Below are positions 63,880 through 64,000 of a stretch of DNA of 64,000 bases, piece after piece. Position numbers and translations under genes: made by a program. The notes under the pieces were generated by a model. It searched no databases. It was not told the origin of the DNA and saw only the letters and a program-made list of their open reading frames with translations. The number at the start of each line of letters is the position of its first letter. The first letter of the stretch is position 1. Source of the DNA: Rahnella aceris (GTDB lineage: Bacteria > Pseudomonadota > Gammaproteobacteria > Enterobacterales > Enterobacteriaceae); the NCBI RefSeq assembly GCF_011684115.1, contig NZ_JAADJV010000004.1, positions 248,001-312,000 on the forward strand, in the 5' to 3' direction.

Positions 63880-64000
63880 ATGTCAGCCTCGGCACTATGG
63901 GGAATAAAATTCGAAGCCGAATCCAAAGTCACCCGCCGCTTCCAGACCACCATTCCGGCCACTATCCGTAAGGCATTAAATCTCACCGAAAATGATCGGA
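63880..64000 (+). CDS. prlF: PrlF (SohA)-like antitoxin, N-terminal part (cut by window edge)
   Basis: The first 40 residues are visible. ESKVTRRFQTTIPATIRKALNL is the AbrB/SpoVT-fold DNA-binding signature; E. coli PrlF has ESKVTIRGQTTIPAPVREALKL at the same place. PrlF is the antitoxin to the YhaV ribonuclease. The toxin gene should follow just outside the window. A GGAG-like sequence (TATGGAGTC) precedes the ATG. An inverted repeat upstream could be its operator. Confidence 0.8.
   Translation, partial: MSASALWGIKFEAESKVTRRFQTTIPATIRKALNLTENDR

Overview
The window looks like the chromosome of an enterobacterium in the Yersiniaceae (Rahnella/Ewingella/Rouxiella-like is my guess). The GC-rich coding sequence, the near-E. 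coli-length orthologues (EbgA, YgjK, YhjE, DctA, DppABCDF) and the long stretch of E. coli-like order (yhjD-yhjE-cdh-yhjG-pdeH-kdgK-yhjJ-dctA-pdeK/hmsP-bcs) support this. The genus is inference; no rRNA or tRNA is present to settle it.

Layout. 1-0.9 kb: the end of a cytX-like permease, then a structured intergenic region with a 40-codon ORF. 0.9-10.7 kb: a rearranged ebg region, with ygjJ-ygjK on the minus strand facing away from ebgR-ebgA-ebgC-ygjI. Palindromes that look like EbgR operators lie on both sides of ebgR. 10.8-14.5 kb: two tandem malate:quinone oxidoreductase genes. 14.8-17.2 kb: a minus-strand cytochrome b561 / TPR lipoprotein-like or periplasmic protein / ECF sigma / anti-sigma operon. 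The sigma gene appears to need a non-standard start codon. 17.5-34 kb: the yhj region, rich in cyclic-di-GMP genes (ycgR, pdeH, hmsP) and metabolic genes (cdh, kdgK, dctA), plus an SDR/LysR pair. Consensus flagellar sigma-28 promoters precede ycgR and pdeH. yhjE carries a one-base frameshift. 34.6-46.3 kb: a cellulose operon of the bcsD-containing type (bcsO-Q-A-B-[29-codon ORF]-C-D-Z). 46.4-47.2 kb: a small polymorphic-toxin (type 44-like) and candidate immunity gene. 47.3-53.1 kb: dppABCDF. 53.8-63.5 kb: an accessory transport/hydrolysis cluster (LysR, M20 amidohydrolase, five-gene peptide-type ABC importer, MmgE/PrpD protein). 63.6-64 kb: a decayed RelE/ParE-type toxin remnant, a 14-bp perfect inverted repeat and the start of a prlF-like antitoxin gene.

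How it works together. The centre of the window is a motility-to-sessility switch. YcgR (flagellar brake, PilZ) and PdeH (EAL phosphodiesterase) are both apparently transcribed by FliA. HmsP (EAL) sits beside the cellulose operon, whose BcsA carries a C-terminal PilZ domain. The flanks are nutrient uptake: beta-galactosides (ebg), C4-dicarboxylates (dctA, feeding Mqo), ketodeoxygluconate (kdgK), dipeptides (dpp) and an uncharacterised peptide-like substrate (53.8-63.5 kb).

A family of GC-rich palindromic intergenic repeats occurs after cdh, after kdgK and, as a tandem pair, after the M20 gene. The most promising undescribed items are the 358-480 small ORF with its structured leader, the ATC-start sigma gene, the 29-codon ORF locked between bcsB and bcsC, the stand-alone toxin/immunity pair and the M20/ABC/PrpD cluster.
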